From: a bacterium
Lineage (GTDB): Bacteria; BMS3Abin14
Reading direction: 5' to 3'
NCBI GenBank assembly: GCA_022865845.1
Contig: JALHUC010000326.1
Coordinates: forward strand, 1-14,602
DNA: 14,602 nt
The notes below the pieces were generated by a model. That model saw only the letters and a list, made by a program, of their open reading frames with translations, was not told the DNA's origin and made no database searches. Positions 14,333 through 14,602 of the stretch are shown piece by piece (within the stretch, counting starts at the first letter, position 1; each line of letters starts with the position of its first letter). The translations under genes were made by a program, and so were the position numbers.

Positions 14333-14377
14333 CTCTGCGTCCTCTGCGTTAAAGCTTTAGTCGCTTTTTAATGCTGG

Positions 14378-14410
14378 ATTCCGGTCACGGCGTCCGGCCG
14401 TGTTCGGAAT
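14378..14410. repeat. Nested hairpin ATTCCG(CACGGC-GCCGTG)CGGAAT
   Basis: The outer arms ATTCCG (14378-14383) and CGGAAT (14405-14410) enclose CACGGC (14386-14391) and GCCGTG (14397-14402). Its architecture matches the hairpin at 13977-14014, with a diverged core. Confidence 0.65.
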
Positions 14411-14519
14411 GGCGGCGCACTTTCTCCCCCTCCCCCTCTCTCCCACTCACCCCCTCCTGTGTTTCTCCGTGTCGCCATGTCGCCGCGTCCCCGCGTCTGA
14501 GATTTTCCCCTTACCGCCT

Positions 14520-14602
14520 TTACCGGTAAATATCCTTCCTGTGTCCAATTCTAAGAACCACGACCTCCTCGTCCATGATGGCGTAGACAACTCTGTAGTC
14601 TC
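14520..14602 (-). CDS. RelE/ParE-family toxin, C-terminal 26 residues (5' end outside window)
   Basis: Reading the minus strand from the right edge gives DYRVVYAIMDEEVVVLRIGHRKDIYR and then TAA (14520-14522). The YRVVYxI, VVVLRIGHR and DIYR pattern is the conserved C-terminus of RelE/ParE-type ribosome-dependent mRNA interferases and relatives, where the Arg and terminal Tyr positions contribute to activity. The two leftover bases at the edge fit a preceding Gly or Arg codon. The start and any antitoxin gene lie beyond the window. Because only the end is visible, RelE versus ParE subfamily, and whether the gene is intact, cannot be decided. Confidence 0.75.
   Translation of the reverse strand, partial: DYRVVYAIMDEEVVVLRIGHRKDIYR

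Larger units (their letters stand above)
13799..14519. other. Gene-free block of dispersed palindromes and low-complexity repeats
   Basis: 720 bp without a supportable gene. In order it holds an AATCCAAAATC-type tract (13804-13836), an ACCGCAGAGGACGC element (13841-13871), two nested hairpins, a CATTGCGAG...GCAAT element, a TTCCAAGTTCC-type tract (14137-14168), a GCGGCC hairpin, the inverse ACCGCAGAGG copies, another nested hairpin and a pyrimidine-rich tract (14420-14460). The short open frames in it are made of these repeats. Confidence 0.7.

Noticed and set aside
14125..14352. 75-codon plus-strand open frame in the right intergenic block
   Set aside because: It crosses three palindromic or low-complexity elements; no protein family pattern.

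Overview
The window looks like a chromosomal segment of a bacterium of roughly balanced G+C content. The mix of genes is most reminiscent of an anaerobic Deltaproteobacterium-like (Desulfobacterota) lineage: an archaeal-type pyruvoyl arginine decarboxylase, an XRE-cupin regulator, a chromosomal ParM-like actin, very long chitobiase-C-repeat/propeller proteins, and intergenic spaces full of short palindromic repeats. The taxonomic guess is inference only; there is no rRNA or other marker gene here.

Layout. (1) Positions 1-5367, minus strand, hold a tightly coupled three-gene operon: a 613-residue cytoplasmic protein of unknown function, a 341-residue ParM/StbA-type actin-like ATPase, and a very long exported protein with eight chitobiase/hexosaminidase C-terminal-type repeats followed by a two-component-regulator-type beta-propeller that runs off the left edge. 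(2) Positions 5397-5886 are intergenic, with an 84-bp direct repeat and several hairpins. (3) Positions 5887-6252, plus strand, encode an orphan single-domain response regulator. (4) A terminator-rich convergent junction follows at 6241-6498. (5) Positions 6460-9806, minus strand, hold a complete spermidine biosynthesis operon with its own promoter: XRE-cupin regulator, speD, pyruvoyl arginine decarboxylase, speE and speB. (6) Positions 10040-12142, minus strand, encode a second, shorter paralogue of the repeat/propeller protein with a signal peptide. (7) Positions 12143-12682 form a divergent intergenic region with two short tandem-repeat arrays. (8) Positions 12683-13798, plus strand, encode a glucose-dehydrogenase-like medium-chain dehydrogenase with altered metal-site residues. 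(9) Positions 13799-14519 are a gene-free block of dispersed palindromes. (10) Positions 14520-14602, minus strand, hold the C-terminal end of a RelE/ParE-family toxin.

How the genes work together. The polyamine operon gives a closed route: arginine to agmatine (pyruvoyl arginine decarboxylase), agmatine to putrescine and urea (SpeB), and putrescine plus decarboxylated S-adenosylmethionine (made by SpeD) to spermidine (SpeE), under a likely polyamine-sensing, autoregulated XRE-cupin protein. The left operon is the least explained part. Its gene junctions (11 bp, then a 1-base stop/start overlap) imply coordinated production of a filament-forming ATPase, a large unknown cytoplasmic partner and an exported repeat protein. 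The second repeat/propeller protein about 7.5 kb away makes this exported family a local theme.
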